From Dyadobacter koreensis (GTDB taxonomy: Bacteria; Bacteroidota; Bacteroidia; Cytophagales; Spirosomataceae), in NCBI RefSeq assembly GCF_900108855.1, contig NZ_FNXY01000004.1, positions 558,001-622,000 on the forward strand: 64,000 bases of DNA, read 5' to 3'. This document shows positions 56,209 to 64,000 of the stretch, in pieces. The position numbers and the translations under genes were made by a program. Position 1 is the stretch's first letter, and each line of letters starts with the position of its first letter. The notes under the pieces are model-generated. The model was not told the DNA's origin. It did not search any database and saw only the letters and a program-made list of their open reading frames with translations.

Positions 56209-56859
56209 ATGTCAATTACCCGATTAAAATCCATTGCAGGAATTACGATTCCTGATAGCCAGATTGCTAACCAGGCAACGGAGCTTTTACTCGAACACGG
56301 AACAGAATTTATTTACAATCACTCGCTCAGGGTATTTCTATTTGCGTCGCTGAACGGCCAAAGAAAAAAGCTGAAATATGACGCGGAACTTCTTTATGTG
56401 AGTTCGGTATTTCATGACCTCGGGCTGGTTCCGCATTACAGCAGTACCGATCTGCGGTTTGAAGTTGATGGCGCAAACGCTGCCCGGGAATTTTTGAAAA
56501 CTCACGGCCTGCCGAAAGAATCACTTCAACTGGTTTGGGACACGATCGCGCTGCATACGACAATTGGCATCGCTGAACATAAGGAACCCGAAGTTGCGCT
56601 GATGTACTCAGGTGTCGGGCTGGACGTTATGGGTGAAGGGTATGAGAATCTGAGTGGACCAAACCGGGAAGAAATTATTGCTGCTTTTCCTCGAAATAAT
56701 TTCAAGAAGAATATTATCCCAACTTTTTTTTCAGGGTTTGAACACAAAACCGAAACTACTTTCGGAAATATCAAGGCAGACGTATGTGCTTATATGATAC
56801 CAAACTTTCACCGCAAAAACTTCTGTGACTGTATTCTCCATTCTCCTTGGAGTGAATAA
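56209..56859 (+). CDS. HD-domain hydrolase, cyanamide hydratase-like
   Basis: 216 residues from the ATG at 56209 (a TTG two codons earlier is unlikely). The metal site reads H38 (NHSLRVF), H71-D72 (SSVFHDLG), then a histidine in ALHTTIGIAEH. The pattern FHDLGL and the HTTIGIAEHKEPEVAL loop are those of the cyanamide-hydratase/HD branch. It is cytoplasmic and of unknown substrate. It is unrelated in detail to the HD protein at 14369-15016. A terminator follows. Confidence 0.85.
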   Translation: MSITRLKSIAGITIPDSQIANQATELLLEHGTEFIYNHSLRVFLFASLNGQRKKLKYDAELLYVSSVFHDLGLVPHYSSTDLRFEVDGANAAREFLKTHGLPKESLQLVWDTIALHTTIGIAEHKEPEVALMYSGVGLDVMGEGYENLSGPNREEIIAAFPRNNFKKNIIPTFFSGFEHKTETTFGNIKADVCAYMIPNFHRKNFCDCILHSPWSE

Positions 56860-56875
56860 TTTCCGGATTTTAAAA

Positions 56876-56914
56876 AAGGCAGCCCGTGTGGTTTAAGATT
56901 AAACGGGCTGCCTT
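56876..56914. terminator. Terminator after the HD gene
   Basis: A perfect 12-bp stem AAGGCAGCCCGT / ACGGGCTGCCTT (56876-56887, 56903-56914), preceded by six A (T on the other strand). It can also serve the convergent AraC gene. Confidence 0.88.
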
Positions 56915-57002
56915 GAGATATAGACATTTGACTCAGATTTTGGCTGATTCCCGGGCAAAGGGCTGGGTAGCTCACAAAACAATAAGGCCCAGCTCAGACC
57001 AA

Positions 57003-57878
57003 TTACGGATGTTTATGTGTGTAAAGCTGGCGGTAATTCTGAGGACTTAATCCGGTTGCCTCTTTGAATCGCTTGTGGAAGCAACTAAAATTCATAAAGC
57101 CGCTTTCAAAGCCAAGCTGCTTGATGCTAACACTGTTATCGATCAGCAACTTACAGCAATGCCCCACCCTGATCTCATTCAAAAACTGTGAATAAGTTTT
57201 TCCTGTCCTTGCCTTGAAATACCGGCAAAATGAATTGGGCACCATACCAGCCACAGACGCGATTTCTTCGAGACTTATCTTTTGTTTAAAGTTTGATAAC
57301 GTATACTCATAAATCGAATTAATTCTGTCGTTTTCAGATTCAGAAAGATCATACTGAAATCCAACGGAAGACAGCGAAATAAATTCTTCCGATTTGGCCA
57401 TAGAAAGCAGGCTTTGCATCAGCAATATTATCCGATCCGGTCCCTCGGCCAAACGCATTTTGGCCAGTAATCCGGCAACCTGGTTTTTAAGCTCGCCAGT
57501 CAGCATTAATCCCCGCTGCGATTTATCCAGGATTATTTTCAACGGCTTATTTTCTGCTAATTCCAAAAATCGCTCGCCCCAGAAATTTTCAGTAAAATGA
57601 ACGACTGTTGAATACGCCTGCTGCGTTTTGTTATATGAGACATTTTCATCATCGTCGCGCCAGTAATGTGGTACATTCGCGCCGACTAAAACGATATCAT
57701 CCACAGAAAAACGTTTTATACTGTCACCTACAAACTGCGTTCCGGAGCCTCTGTGAAAATGGATCAACTCAACTTCGGGATGATAATGCCAGCGGTTGTT
57801 CAGATTGGGAACGTAATCCTGCCGCACACTAAAGGAGTATGCGGGCGCGGTCGGGACTTTAAGCAGCTGCGGTTTCAT
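57003..57878 (-). CDS. AraC family regulator of the deoxysugar locus
   Basis: 291 residues: a cupin domain (about 20-110) with the metal-like HYHPEVELIHFHRG motif and a C-terminal double helix-turn-helix (about 190-285; SLEEIASVAGMVPNSFCRYFKARTG, read at 200-224). This is the type that controls sugar-use genes in Bacteroidota. Its gene is divergent from the FucP-type transporter gene (154 bases between starts), so it very probably regulates that operon, perhaps with the hybrid sensor at the right edge. Confidence 0.9.
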   Translation of the reverse strand: MKPQLLKVPTAPAYSFSVRQDYVPNLNNRWHYHPEVELIHFHRGSGTQFVGDSIKRFSVDDIVLVGANVPHYWRDDDENVSYNKTQQAYSTVVHFTENFWGERFLELAENKPLKIILDKSQRGLMLTGELKNQVAGLLAKMRLAEGPDRIILLMQSLLSMAKSEEFISLSSVGFQYDLSESENDRINSIYEYTLSNFKQKISLEEIASVAGMVPNSFCRYFKARTGKTYSQFLNEIRVGHCCKLLIDNSVSIKQLGFESGFMNFSCFHKRFKEATGLSPQNYRQLYTHKHP

Positions 57879-58032
57879 AGAGCGATTTATACACCTAATA
57901 ACACTTCAAAAAGAAAAACATGTTAATATATCTTATTACTTGGATAAATACGATTCCATTCTTTATAATAAAATATAATTCCTTTGCATTGTTTAATTTT
58001 AAACTCCTAAAACCACTAACCTATCATAAAGT

Positions 58033-59286
58033 ATGACAGATCGCAAAACCCGTCTGGCTATCATTCTTATCACTTCACTTTTCTTTTTGTGGGGTTTTGC
58101 ACTGAACCTGAATCCGATTTTAATTCCGCATTTGAAAAAAGCCTGTCAGTTAACAGATGTACAGTCTGCACTGATCGATTCAGCATCCTATATTGCTTAT
58201 TTTTTAATTGCTTTACCAGCGGGACTTTTCATGAAAAAATTCGGCTACAAAGCCGGGATAACCCTCGGTCTGATACTCTTTGCGTTCGGTACATTTCTAT
58301 TTTACCCAGCCGCTGAGCTACGACATTTTGGATTTTTTCTGGTCGCATTGTTTATTATTGCCAGTGGCCTGACCCTTTTGGAAACAGCAGCAAATCCATA
58401 TATTACGGTTCTTGGAGACGCTGAAACATCCACGCAGCGTTTGAATTTTGCACAATCCTTCAATGGCCTTGCTGCATTTCTTGCTCCGCTAATGGGTGGT
58501 GCCTTTATTTTGTCTGGAAAAACACTTTCCGAGGCTGAACAGCAGGCAATGTCTTCGCAGCAACTAAATGATTATCTGGCAGAAGAAGCGGGTTCGGTTC
58601 AGATCCCCTTCCTTGTGATTGGAATCGTTGTACTGATTGTTGCCGTTTTGATCTGGAAAACCCAGCTTCCGGAAATCATTGACGAACCGGAAAGCGAAGA
58701 ACAGGCAAAAGGCTCTATTTTTGGAGAGAAAAATCTTATTCTCGGCACGATCGCTCAATTTTTTTATGTAGGCGGTCAGGTCTGTGTGAGTAGTTTTTTC
58801 ATACGATTTTCAGATAAAGTTGCGGGAATTGATGAGAAAACAGCCGCTTATTTATTGTCTGGGGCTTTACTAAGTTTTATGATCGGACGTTTTATTGGAA
58901 CATACCTGATGCGCTTTGTTTCACCACCGCGTTTGCTAGCCATTTATAGTGTGCTCAATGTATCCCTTCTGATCGTTGCCGTAGTAACCTCAGGAATGGT
59001 TTCTGTATATGCTCTGGTTGGGGTAGAATTCTTTATGTCGATCATGTTCCCTACAATTTTTGCTTTGAGTATTCGCGGATTAGGGCCCAAAACCAAAATC
59101 GGTTCTTCACTTGTGATTATGTCTATTGTGGGAGGCGCGGTTTTCCCTGTGATTATGGGTTGGGTTTCTGATAAATCTTCAATTCAGACCGCTTACATCG
59201 TTCCTGCTGTCTGCTTCCTGGTTGTCTTGTATTTTGCATTAAAAAATAGTTCAGTAAAAAATGTTACGCTTGGCGTATCACACTAA
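58033..59286 (+). CDS. fucP: L-fucose:H+ symporter (FucP-type MFS permease)
   Basis: 417 residues, 12 membrane helices. The FucP hallmarks FFLWGFALNLNPILIPHLKK at the N-terminus and ETAANPYITVLGD in helix 4 are present, with FAQSFNGLAAFLAPLMGG next. The family imports L-fucose and related sugars with protons across the cytoplasmic membrane. The next gene encodes an L-fucose dehydrogenase-like SDR (42 bases downstream), which supports fucose or a similar deoxysugar as substrate, but glucose/galactose permeases are close relatives. Confidence 0.9.
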   Translation: MTDRKTRLAIILITSLFFLWGFALNLNPILIPHLKKACQLTDVQSALIDSASYIAYFLIALPAGLFMKKFGYKAGITLGLILFAFGTFLFYPAAELRHFGFFLVALFIIASGLTLLETAANPYITVLGDAETSTQRLNFAQSFNGLAAFLAPLMGGAFILSGKTLSEAEQQAMSSQQLNDYLAEEAGSVQIPFLVIGIVVLIVAVLIWKTQLPEIIDEPESEEQAKGSIFGEKNLILGTIAQFFYVGGQVCVSSFFIRFSDKVAGIDEKTAAYLLSGALLSFMIGRFIGTYLMRFVSPPRLLAIYSVLNVSLLIVAVVTSGMVSVYALVGVEFFMSIMFPTIFALSIRGLGPKTKIGSSLVIMSIVGGAVFPVIMGWVSDKSSIQTAYIVPAVCFLVVLYFALKNSSVKNVTLGVSH

Positions 59287-59328
59287 TATTCATTATCATA
59301 CTTTTAAAATTACCATCAGCTATTCAAA

Positions 59329-60117
59329 ATGGACTTAAAACTTAAAGATAAAATCATCATTGTCACAGGAGGAGCAAAAGGTATCGGAGAAGGTATTGTG
59401 CAAGTGCTCGCGTCAGAAGGTGCTGTTCCTGTGATCGTTGGAAGAAATGAAAAAGACAATCAAACAGTGGTAGATAATATCACAGCCAAAGGTCTTCAGG
59501 CGTTTCAGGTTTCGGCGGAACTTACCCGGCCAGAGGAATCCGAAAAAGCGGTAAAGCAAATTCTCGCAAAATTCGGCAGGATCGATGGCCTGGTTAACAA
59601 TGCAGGCGTCAACGACGGCGTTAGTCTGGAAAATGGAAACTACGAGAATTTTATAGCTTCGCTTCATAAAAACCTGGTACACTATTATCTGATGGCTCAT
59701 TATGCCTTGCCGGCTTTAAAAGAATCCAAAGGTTCTATCGTCAATATTACTTCAAAAACAGCAGACACTGGGCAGGGCGGAACTTCGGCTTACGCTGCGG
59801 CAAATGGTGGAAGAAATGCCCTTACAAGGGAATGGGCGGTTGAATTACTGAAATATGGTATCCGCGTCAACGCGATCGTTGTAGCCGAATGCTGGACTCC
59901 GTTATATGAGCGCTGGATTGAGACACTTCCAAATCCGGAAGAAAAATTGAAATCAATCGTGGCCAATATTCCTTTGGAAAATCGGATGACTACGGCTGAG
60001 GAAATTGCCAACACAACGGCATTTTTGTTATCAGAAAAATCCAGCCATACGACGGGACAACTGCTATATGTGGACGGAGGTTATGTGCACCTGGATAGAG
60101 CTCTGGCAAATTCCTGA
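59329..60117 (+). CDS. L-fucose dehydrogenase-like SDR with altered YxxxK
   Basis: 262 residues. The NAD(P) loop is TGGAKGIG (13-20), NNAG at 90-93, the catalytic serine at 142 in NITSKTA, and the conserved tyrosine Y155. The lysine of YxxxK, expected at 159, is N159 (YAAANGG, codon AAT at 59803-59805). The end (SSHTTGQLLYVDGGYVHLDRAL) and NDGVSLE are typical of the L-fucose dehydrogenase group. Members oxidise L-fucose to L-fuconolactone. With the lysine gone, activity is doubtful unless the family in this phylum uses another residue. It is co-transcribed with fucP and the zinc dehydrogenase. Confidence 0.85.
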   Translation: MDLKLKDKIIIVTGGAKGIGEGIVQVLASEGAVPVIVGRNEKDNQTVVDNITAKGLQAFQVSAELTRPEESEKAVKQILAKFGRIDGLVNNAGVNDGVSLENGNYENFIASLHKNLVHYYLMAHYALPALKESKGSIVNITSKTADTGQGGTSAYAAANGGRNALTREWAVELLKYGIRVNAIVVAECWTPLYERWIETLPNPEEKLKSIVANIPLENRMTTAEEIANTTAFLLSEKSSHTTGQLLYVDGGYVHLDRALANS

Positions 60118-60160
60118 CATGGTAATCCTTAATTTTTTATTCTAATTTATCAATCCAAAA

Positions 60161-61177
60161 ATGGAAACGCTTGTCTGCACGACTCCCGGACATTTTGAAT
60201 ATCAGCAAACTGAAAAACCCGTCTTATCGCCAGGACATACCCTTCTAAAAATCAAAAGAATTGGTATTTGCGGAACAGATTTGCATGCTTTTGAGGGAAC
60301 TCAACCATTCTTCAGCTACCCTCGAATTCTTGGGCATGAACTGGCGGGAGAAATTGCTGAAATGGATGATGCCCCAGGCTTTGAAATTGGAGAAGCAGTC
60401 ACCTTCGTTCCCTATTTCAACTGCGGAAAATGTATTGCCTGCCGTGCCGGAAAGCCAAATTGCTGTACCAGCATTAAAGTTTCCGGTGTCCACATTGATG
60501 GCGGTATGGCGGAGTATTTGTCCATTCCATCAAATGCACTGGTGCATGGCGACGGACTTAGCTTTGACGAATTAGCTTTGGTTGAACCACTTGCAATAGG
60601 TGCACACGGCGTACGGCGTGCGGGCGTTCAGCCAGGAGATGTGGTGCTGGTCGTGGGAGCAGGTCCGATCGGAATAGGAACAATGGAATTTGCCCGAATT
60701 GCTGGAGCGACGGTAATTGCCCTGGATATCAATGACTCCAGGCTGCAGTTTTGCCGGGAGAAAATTGGGGTTAATCATACTGTAAATGCAGTAACGGAAA
60801 ATGTACCGGAAAGACTGAGCGAGCTGACAAACGGCGATATGCCCACTGTAATTATTGACGCAACAGGAAATTTAAGAGCAATCAATACTGCATTTGCCTA
60901 TCTGGCTCATGGCGGAACTTATGCGCTGATCGGATTGCAAAAAGGAGAAATAAGTTTTAGTCACCCGGAGTTTCATAAGCGGGAAGCTACACTTATGAGC
61001 AGCCGGAATGCAACGCGTCAGGATTTTGAACACGTGATCAGCAGTATGAAAAAAGGACTTATAGAGCCGACTAATTACATTACACACAGAGTTCGTTTTG
61101 ATGAGGTGATGGATGAATTTGAGAGCTGGCTGGATCCGGAAAGTGGTGTGATCAAAGCGATGGTATCGATAAATTGA
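60161..61177 (+). CDS. Zinc-dependent sugar/alcohol dehydrogenase
   Basis: 338 residues. Catalytic zinc ligands C37, H59, E60 (GICGTDLHAFEG, LGHE) and structural zinc ligands C88, C91, C94 and C101/C102 are present. The NAD fold has VVGAGPIGIG. It resembles sorbitol/galactitol and L-fuconate-path dehydrogenases rather than primary alcohol types. It ends the fucP-SDR cluster (43 bases from the SDR gene) and is followed by a perfect palindromic terminator. The substrate is most likely a sugar acid or sugar alcohol of the same pathway. Confidence 0.88.
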   Translation: METLVCTTPGHFEYQQTEKPVLSPGHTLLKIKRIGICGTDLHAFEGTQPFFSYPRILGHELAGEIAEMDDAPGFEIGEAVTFVPYFNCGKCIACRAGKPNCCTSIKVSGVHIDGGMAEYLSIPSNALVHGDGLSFDELALVEPLAIGAHGVRRAGVQPGDVVLVVGAGPIGIGTMEFARIAGATVIALDINDSRLQFCREKIGVNHTVNAVTENVPERLSELTNGDMPTVIIDATGNLRAINTAFAYLAHGGTYALIGLQKGEISFSHPEFHKREATLMSSRNATRQDFEHVISSMKKGLIEPTNYITHRVRFDEVMDEFESWLDPESGVIKAMVSIN

Positions 61178-61181
61178 CCAG

Positions 61182-61211
61182 CAGATGTCCGGCAAATTTG
61201 CCGGACATCTG
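61182..61211. terminator. Palindromic terminator between convergent genes
   Basis: A perfect 30-base palindrome with arms CAGATGTCCGGCAAA and its complement (61182-61196, 61197-61211). A loop of four bases forms in the middle. It lies 5 bases after the dehydrogenase stop and just beyond the stop of the hybrid sensor. Confidence 0.8.
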
Positions 61212-61214
61212 TTG

Positions 61215-64000
61215 TTAAACCGTATTAATTTCCCCTTTCGCTCTATGATCTTTTGCATATTGCGATGGAGACACGTTGTAAAGTTTTTGAAATGATGTAC
61301 GAAAATTTTTAGGATCCTCAATGCCGACCATCAGCGCGATCTCCGAAATTCTGGCGTTCGGATTTGTCAGCAGTTGCGCAGCTCTCTTCAGGCGGATATC
61401 TTTAATAAATTCGATAACCGACTGCCCGGTAATGTTCTTGATTTTTCTGTAAAAGACAGATTGGCTCATCCCCATTGCGCTCACCAGAACCTGCACATTA
61501 AAGTCAGGATTAGTGAGATTTTCCTCCACCACTTTCATCGCAGTTTCAAGAAAACTTCTGTCTTCGTCGGGGATGGTAACATCAGAAGGTTCAAGCAGAA
61601 TTTGCCTTTGATAATACGTCCTAAGCTTCCGCCGGTTTTGTAACACAGTGTGTACCTTTGCCTGTAAAATTCTGGGGTTAAAAGGTTTGGAAATATAATC
61701 GTCTGCACCTGTCTCCAAACCCTCCAATTCCTGAACCGCCGCTGCTCTTGCTGTCAAAAGAAGTACCGGAATATGAAGCGTTTTAGGATTCTCTTTTATT
61801 CTTTTACAAAGATCAAGGCCATTCAATCCTGGCATCATCACGTCGCTCAAAACAAGATCGGGCTGAAGCTGGACCACCTTATCCCAGCCTTCCAGCCCTT
61901 CGGAGGCCGTCAGAACTTCATAATCAGCCTCAAACAAATCATACAAATACTGCCGAAGGTCCTCGTGATCTTCTACGATCATGATTTTCAGAGACTTGGA
62001 AGAGCGTTGTTCTTCCGGCTGAAAAAGTGTTTGCTTCGTATATACGTCCGCAACTTCATATTCAGCGGCTGCCTTTTCTTCAACGATATCCAGTGCGGAT
62101 AAATGTCCCCTGCCGAGAGGGAGCCGTACAATGAATGATGCCCCCTGTCCATAGATACTTTTCACCTCAATTTCTCCTGAGTGGCTTTGCACCATTTGCC
62201 TGACCAGCGCCAGCCCAATCCCGGTACCTTTGCCAGGGATAGCTTCTGCATTCGACGCTTGATAATATGGATCAAAAATTTTCCCGATCTCTTCAGGTTT
62301 AATTCCGAGTCCGTTATCCGACACGGATATTTCCAGATAATTGTCGAATAGCTTTCCATCCCGCCAGACTGAATCCTTTTCATTGTGTCCTTTCAATGAT
62401 GCAGAAAAACGAATTTCTCCTCCCGCAGAAGTATATTTGAATGCATTTGAAAGCAGATTTGTTATCAGGACTTCGAGTTTTTCAGGATCAAAATAGGGCA
62501 TCACTTCTTCATCCGGCAGATCAAGCGTGTAATGGAGGTTACGTTCATCCGCTTTCATTTTGAATATTAAGAAAATTTCAGTCAGAAAGCTGTTAATCGC
62601 TCTTTTGCTGGCTGATAAATGTGCATAACCCGATTCAATTTTTCGAAAGCTCAGCAGTTGATTTACAAGATCCAGGAGTTTTTTCGTCTGCCTGTGCATC
62701 ATGACCACTTTTTGCTTCAGTGCATCTGACTCATTAATTGAGGTCATAAATTCTTCCATAGGGCCCAGAATAAGTGTCAGAGGAGTACGAAACTCATGGG
62801 AAACATTGGTAAAAAAATTAATCTTCAACTCGGCAATTTCTTTCTCCTTTTCTGATTTCAGTTTTTCCAGCGCAATCCTGTTTTTTAATTCCAACTGACT
62901 GAATGCGATCCTGCGATACAAAAGAAAGGCAGCCACAAACAGCAGGGAATACCCGATATAAGCCCACCAGGTTTTGTACCATGGCGGCAAAATAGTCAGG
63001 CGGAGACTAGCGGGAAGTTTTGACCAGACCCCGTCGCCGTTGTTTGCCCTAACCTTGAAGGTATAATCACCAGCGGGCAAATTAGCAAAACTGACCACGC
63101 GCTGCCCTGCTGGCAACTGAATCCATTCGTTGCTGTAACCCTCCAGGAAATAAGCATACTGCTGTTTCAGTGGATTTACATAATTCAGCCCGACAAACTC
63201 CAGCGAAAAGTCATTTTCTGATGATTTGATGGTGACGCCCCCCTTGTCAGAGAATGACCTGGTTTGCATGGAACTATGTATCTCTCCGCCATTTTTCGCC
63301 TGACCTTTACTCAGCACCCTAAAATTGATAATTCTGACGAGCGGAGGAGATGGATTTGATAAAATGTCCTCCGGTTTGAAATAAGTAATACCCTTCGTAC
63401 CGCCAAAGTACATCGTGCCATCCGCTGCGTTAAAAGCAGCTCCAACCTTGAACGAATTACTTTGCAGCCCATCGCTTACATCATAATGTAAAACCGCTTT
63501 GGAGTCAGGCGAAAATTTGCTCAAACCAGCCCCTCCGATCCAGATATTTCCTGCCTTATCTATCAGGAGACTTTCAATATCATTGTCCGGCACCCAAGTC
63601 TGGTAACGTTCAATAATCTCTTTACCATTAACTTTTGACAGTTTATGAAGTCCACCACCGATCGTTCCGATCCAGATATTGCCATTTTTATCCTTTAACA
63701 AAGGCCAGGCAAAATTAACTTTGAGGCTATTAACGGTATTATTGTCAAATTTAAACTGATTAAGCACAAGCAGTTTGCCATTTTCCTCCTTCAATTTAAG
63801 CACCCCGGCATCCCTGGTACTGGCCCAGACAACTTCTGTTTCTTTGTCGTATAGCAAAAAAGTGAACAAATTAGTTGGAAGCTTACAGTTTCCGGTATTG
63901 AATGTCCGCAGATAGTTTCCCTCACTGTCAAACTGTTGAATTCCCCCACCAAACGTTGCAGTCCAGACTGTTTTATTCTCATCCTGGATCATGGACTCTA
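61215..64000 (-). CDS. Hybrid two-component system sensor/regulator (HTCS), partial
   Basis: At least 928 codons are open up to the window edge, and the frame has no stop before it, so the N-terminus (signal peptide and more beta-propeller blades) is missing. In order from the visible start (numbering from the ATG at 63992): propeller repeats (1-245), Y_Y_Y domain (about 260-335, SSENDFSLEFVGLNYVNP), membrane helix (about 343-362), HisKA with H399 (VSHEFRTPLTLILGP), HATPase, receiver with D near 717 (LVLSDVMMPG), and an AraC helix-turn-helix (about 830-925). HTCS proteins bind periplasmic oligosaccharides and switch on polysaccharide-use genes. Convergent placement to the deoxysugar cluster suggests it senses a fucose-containing glycan. 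Confidence 0.93.
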   Translation of the reverse strand, partial: ESMIQDENKTVWTATFGGGIQQFDSEGNYLRTFNTGNCKLPTNLFTFLLYDKETEVVWASTRDAGVLKLKEENGKLLVLNQFKFDNNTVNSLKVNFAWPLLKDKNGNIWIGTIGGGLHKLSKVNGKEIIERYQTWVPDNDIESLLIDKAGNIWIGGAGLSKFSPDSKAVLHYDVSDGLQSNSFKVGAAFNAADGTMYFGGTKGITYFKPEDILSNPSPPLVRIINFRVLSKGQAKNGGEIHSSMQTRSFSDKGGVTIKSSENDFSLEFVGLNYVNPLKQQYAYFLEGYSNEWIQLPAGQRVVSFANLPAGDYTFKVRANNGDGVWSKLPASLRLTILPPWYKTWWAYIGYSLLFVAAFLLYRRIAFSQLELKNRIALEKLKSEKEKEIAELKINFFTNVSHEFRTPLTLILGPMEEFMTSINESDALKQKVVMMHRQTKKLLDLVNQLLSFRKIESGYAHLSASKRAINSFLTEIFLIFKMKADERNLHYTLDLPDEEVMPYFDPEKLEVLITNLLSNAFKYTSAGGEIRFSASLKGHNEKDSVWRDGKLFDNYLEISVSDNGLGIKPEEIGKIFDPYYQASNAEAIPGKGTGIGLALVRQMVQSHSGEIEVKSIYGQGASFIVRLPLGRGHLSALDIVEEKAAAEYEVADVYTKQTLFQPEEQRSSKSLKIMIVEDHEDLRQYLYDLFEADYEVLTASEGLEGWDKVVQLQPDLVLSDVMMPGLNGLDLCKRIKENPKTLHIPVLLLTARAAAVQELEGLETGADDYISKPFNPRILQAKVHTVLQNRRKLRTYYQRQILLEPSDVTIPDEDRSFLETAMKVVEENLTNPDFNVQVLVSAMGMSQSVFYRKIKNITGQSVIEFIKDIRLKRAAQLLTNPNARISEIALMVGIEDPKNFRTSFQKLYNVSPSQYAKDHRAKGEINTV

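Overview
The window looks like a chromosomal segment of a Bacteroidota bacterium of the Cytophagales, most like Dyadobacter or a relative. This rests on recognising protein families, not on a database search. The clues are a hybrid two-component sensor with a beta-propeller periplasmic part, DUF2723, DUF4199, DUF4136 and HAEPL-type proteins, many AraC regulators, near absence of Shine-Dalgarno sequences, and several promoters of the Bacteroidota form TAnnTTTG with an upstream TTG. No rRNA, tRNA, insertion sequence, prophage or CRISPR array was seen.

Layout. 0-7 kb: a multi-PAS sensor kinase cut by the left edge, a Tat-exported Gfo/Idh/MocA oxidoreductase, a TetR regulator whose probable operator lies inside its own promoter, a sigma-54-dependent response regulator, an aldo/keto reductase and a single-domain response regulator. 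7.4-14.3 kb: a pentose phosphate operon (tkt, tal, a HAD phosphatase, gnd, zwf). 14.3-28.6 kb: mostly minus-strand envelope and stress genes: an HD phosphohydrolase, a PepSY-like protein, a HAEPL-type outer-membrane protein, two paralogous OmpR-type two-component systems, glycine/tyrosine-rich and DUF4136 secreted proteins, an HtrA protease, a ThuA-like protein, CorA and a Big_2 lipoprotein. 28.9-32.8 kb: a plus-strand run of alcohol dehydrogenase, phosphoglycerate mutase, universal stress protein and two small or membrane proteins, with an FNR-like palindrome inside it. 32.8-37.7 kb: an SF1 helicase and, divergently, a KefB/C-type antiporter tightly followed by an AraC regulator.

38-48 kb: an SDR with an Atu4866-like small protein, a sulfotransferase-APS kinase pair, an acetyl-CoA hydrolase/transferase, DUF4199 plus a membrane-anchored LuxR regulator, a secreted esterase, a cytochrome b-like membrane protein, and an AraC regulator broken by a one-base frameshift. 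48-57 kb: a methyltransferase, cytochrome P450, YiiX-like hydrolase, SRPBCC protein, a large DUF2723 membrane glycosyltransferase, a TPR protein, AraC and a second HD protein. 57-64 kb: a probable L-fucose (or related deoxysugar) locus with AraC, FucP-type symporter, L-fucose dehydrogenase-like SDR and zinc dehydrogenase, followed by a convergent hybrid two-component sensor cut by the right edge.

I did not find a clearly new defence or mobile system. The most useful leads are: the HAD phosphatase translationally coupled to gnd (possible metabolite repair), the TetR operator embedded in its promoter, the TTTGGCATA motif shared by two promoters beside a sigma-54 activator, the isolated PAPS-forming sulfation pair, an orphan terminator-like hairpin upstream of the CoA-transferase gene, and the replacement of the catalytic lysine in the fucose dehydrogenase-like SDR.
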